Shown in pieces: positions 63,734 through 64,000 of a DNA stretch of 64,000 nucleotides. Under the pieces are notes generated by a model that was not told the DNA's origin, made no database searches, and worked only from the letters and a program-made list of their open reading frames with translations. The stretch covers positions 248,001 to 312,000 of the forward strand of contig NZ_JAJQJH010000002.1 of NCBI RefSeq assembly GCF_029544075.1. Reading direction: 5' to 3'. Within the stretch, counting starts at the first letter, position 1. Every line of letters starts with the position of its first letter. The stretch comes from Chromohalobacter canadensis. Lineage in GTDB: Bacteria > Pseudomonadota > Gammaproteobacteria > Pseudomonadales > Halomonadaceae. The translations under genes were made by a program, and so were the position numbers.

Positions 63734-64000
63734 ATGACGAAACGAAATCTTCAGGGCGTCACACTCGAGTGCGTGCAGGGGGATATTGCGCGCCAGCCGG
63801 ATATGGACGCCATCGTGAACGCGGCCAATGCGGAGTTGCGGATTGGCGGCGGCGTGGCGGGTGCGATTCATCGGGGCGCCGGGCCGGAACTGGAGCGGGA
63901 ATGCCAGCCGCTGGCGCCTATTCAGCCGGGGCAAGCGGTGATCACCGGCGCTCATAACTTACCCAATCGCTCGGTGGTGCATTGCCTGGGCCCGGTGTAC
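63734..64000 (+). CDS. Macro-domain protein (ADP-ribose binding or hydrolysing), 3' end beyond window
   Basis: The visible 89 residues contain the macro-domain signature: VQGDIARQPDMDAIVNAANAEL in outline, GGGVAGAIHRGAGPEL with the ligand-binding glycine loop, and the downstream PGQAVITGAHNLPNRSVVHC. This matches MacroD/YmdB-type deacetylase or de-ADP-ribosylating proteins. GGAGG precedes the ATG. The gene is cut by the window edge, so it has no stop here. Confidence 0.88.
   Translation, partial: MTKRNLQGVTLECVQGDIARQPDMDAIVNAANAELRIGGGVAGAIHRGAGPELERECQPLAPIQPGQAVITGAHNLPNRSVVHCLGPVY

Overview
The window is a chromosomal segment around the replication origin of a moderately halophilic gammaproteobacterium, most likely a member of the Halomonadaceae (Halomonas/Chromohalobacter type). 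This rests on the GC-rich sequence, the acidic exported proteins, and the linkage of dnaA-dnaN-recF-gyrB, rpmH-rnpA-yidC-mnmE and mnmG-rsmG-parA-parB-atpI. The species assignment is inference. Nearly all of it is core genome. I see no phage, insertion sequence, CRISPR array, tRNA or rRNA gene, and no defence island.

Layout. 0-5 kb (minus strand): atpI and the first bases of a probable atpB, then parB, parA, rsmG and mnmG. 5.0-5.6 kb: an AT-rich, origin-like gap with DnaA boxes. 5.6-24.5 kb: a block that separates mnmG from mnmE. It holds a polar amino-acid ABC transporter, erpA, a CLC protein, hemJ-thiD-thiE, hemL, a two-domain kinase-like protein, a CsgD/LuxR-type regulator, rdgB-hemW, an OmpA-like lipoprotein, rlmJ and a Fur-boxed efeUOB operon with an extra EfeM-like protein. 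24.6-28.4 kb (minus): mnmE, yidC, rnpA, rpmH. 28.7-29.0 kb: the canonical oriC candidate. 29.0-35.3 kb (plus): dnaA, dnaN, recF, gyrB. 35.4-40.7 kb (minus): gmhB, a PRISE-type reductase, glyS and glyQ, with seven parS sites scattered from recF to glyS.

40.8-52.1 kb is a lipopolysaccharide inner-core cluster: hldD, waaF, an OpgB-like sulfatase-fold transferase, a WaaE/LgtF-like GT2, a GT9, a GT4, kdkA, an OpsX-like heptosyltransferase, hldE and waaA. With gmhB at 35.5 kb it covers the late steps of ADP-heptose synthesis and assembly of a Kdo-heptose core. The kdkA/opsX pair suggests a single phosphorylated Kdo, as in Haemophilus. 52.1-61.2 kb holds rpiA, ilvA, a 31-codon membrane peptide gene, ygfA, 6S RNA, zapA, a YgfB/UPF0149 gene, pepP, ubiH and a ubiI-like gene. 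61.4-64.0 kb holds a secreted alpha/beta-hydrolase-domain protein, a GFA-family protein and the start of a macro-domain gene.

The most interesting signals are in the DNA rather than the proteins. There are ten perfect DnaA boxes in two origin-like clusters and two outlying pairs. There are seven parS sites: two are built into recF codons and one is the core of a 32-bp palindrome. There is also a 145-bp MITE-like inverted repeat that supplies the hldE stop codon, a heptamer satellite between parS sites, and kdkA and opsX starts that share one CATG.
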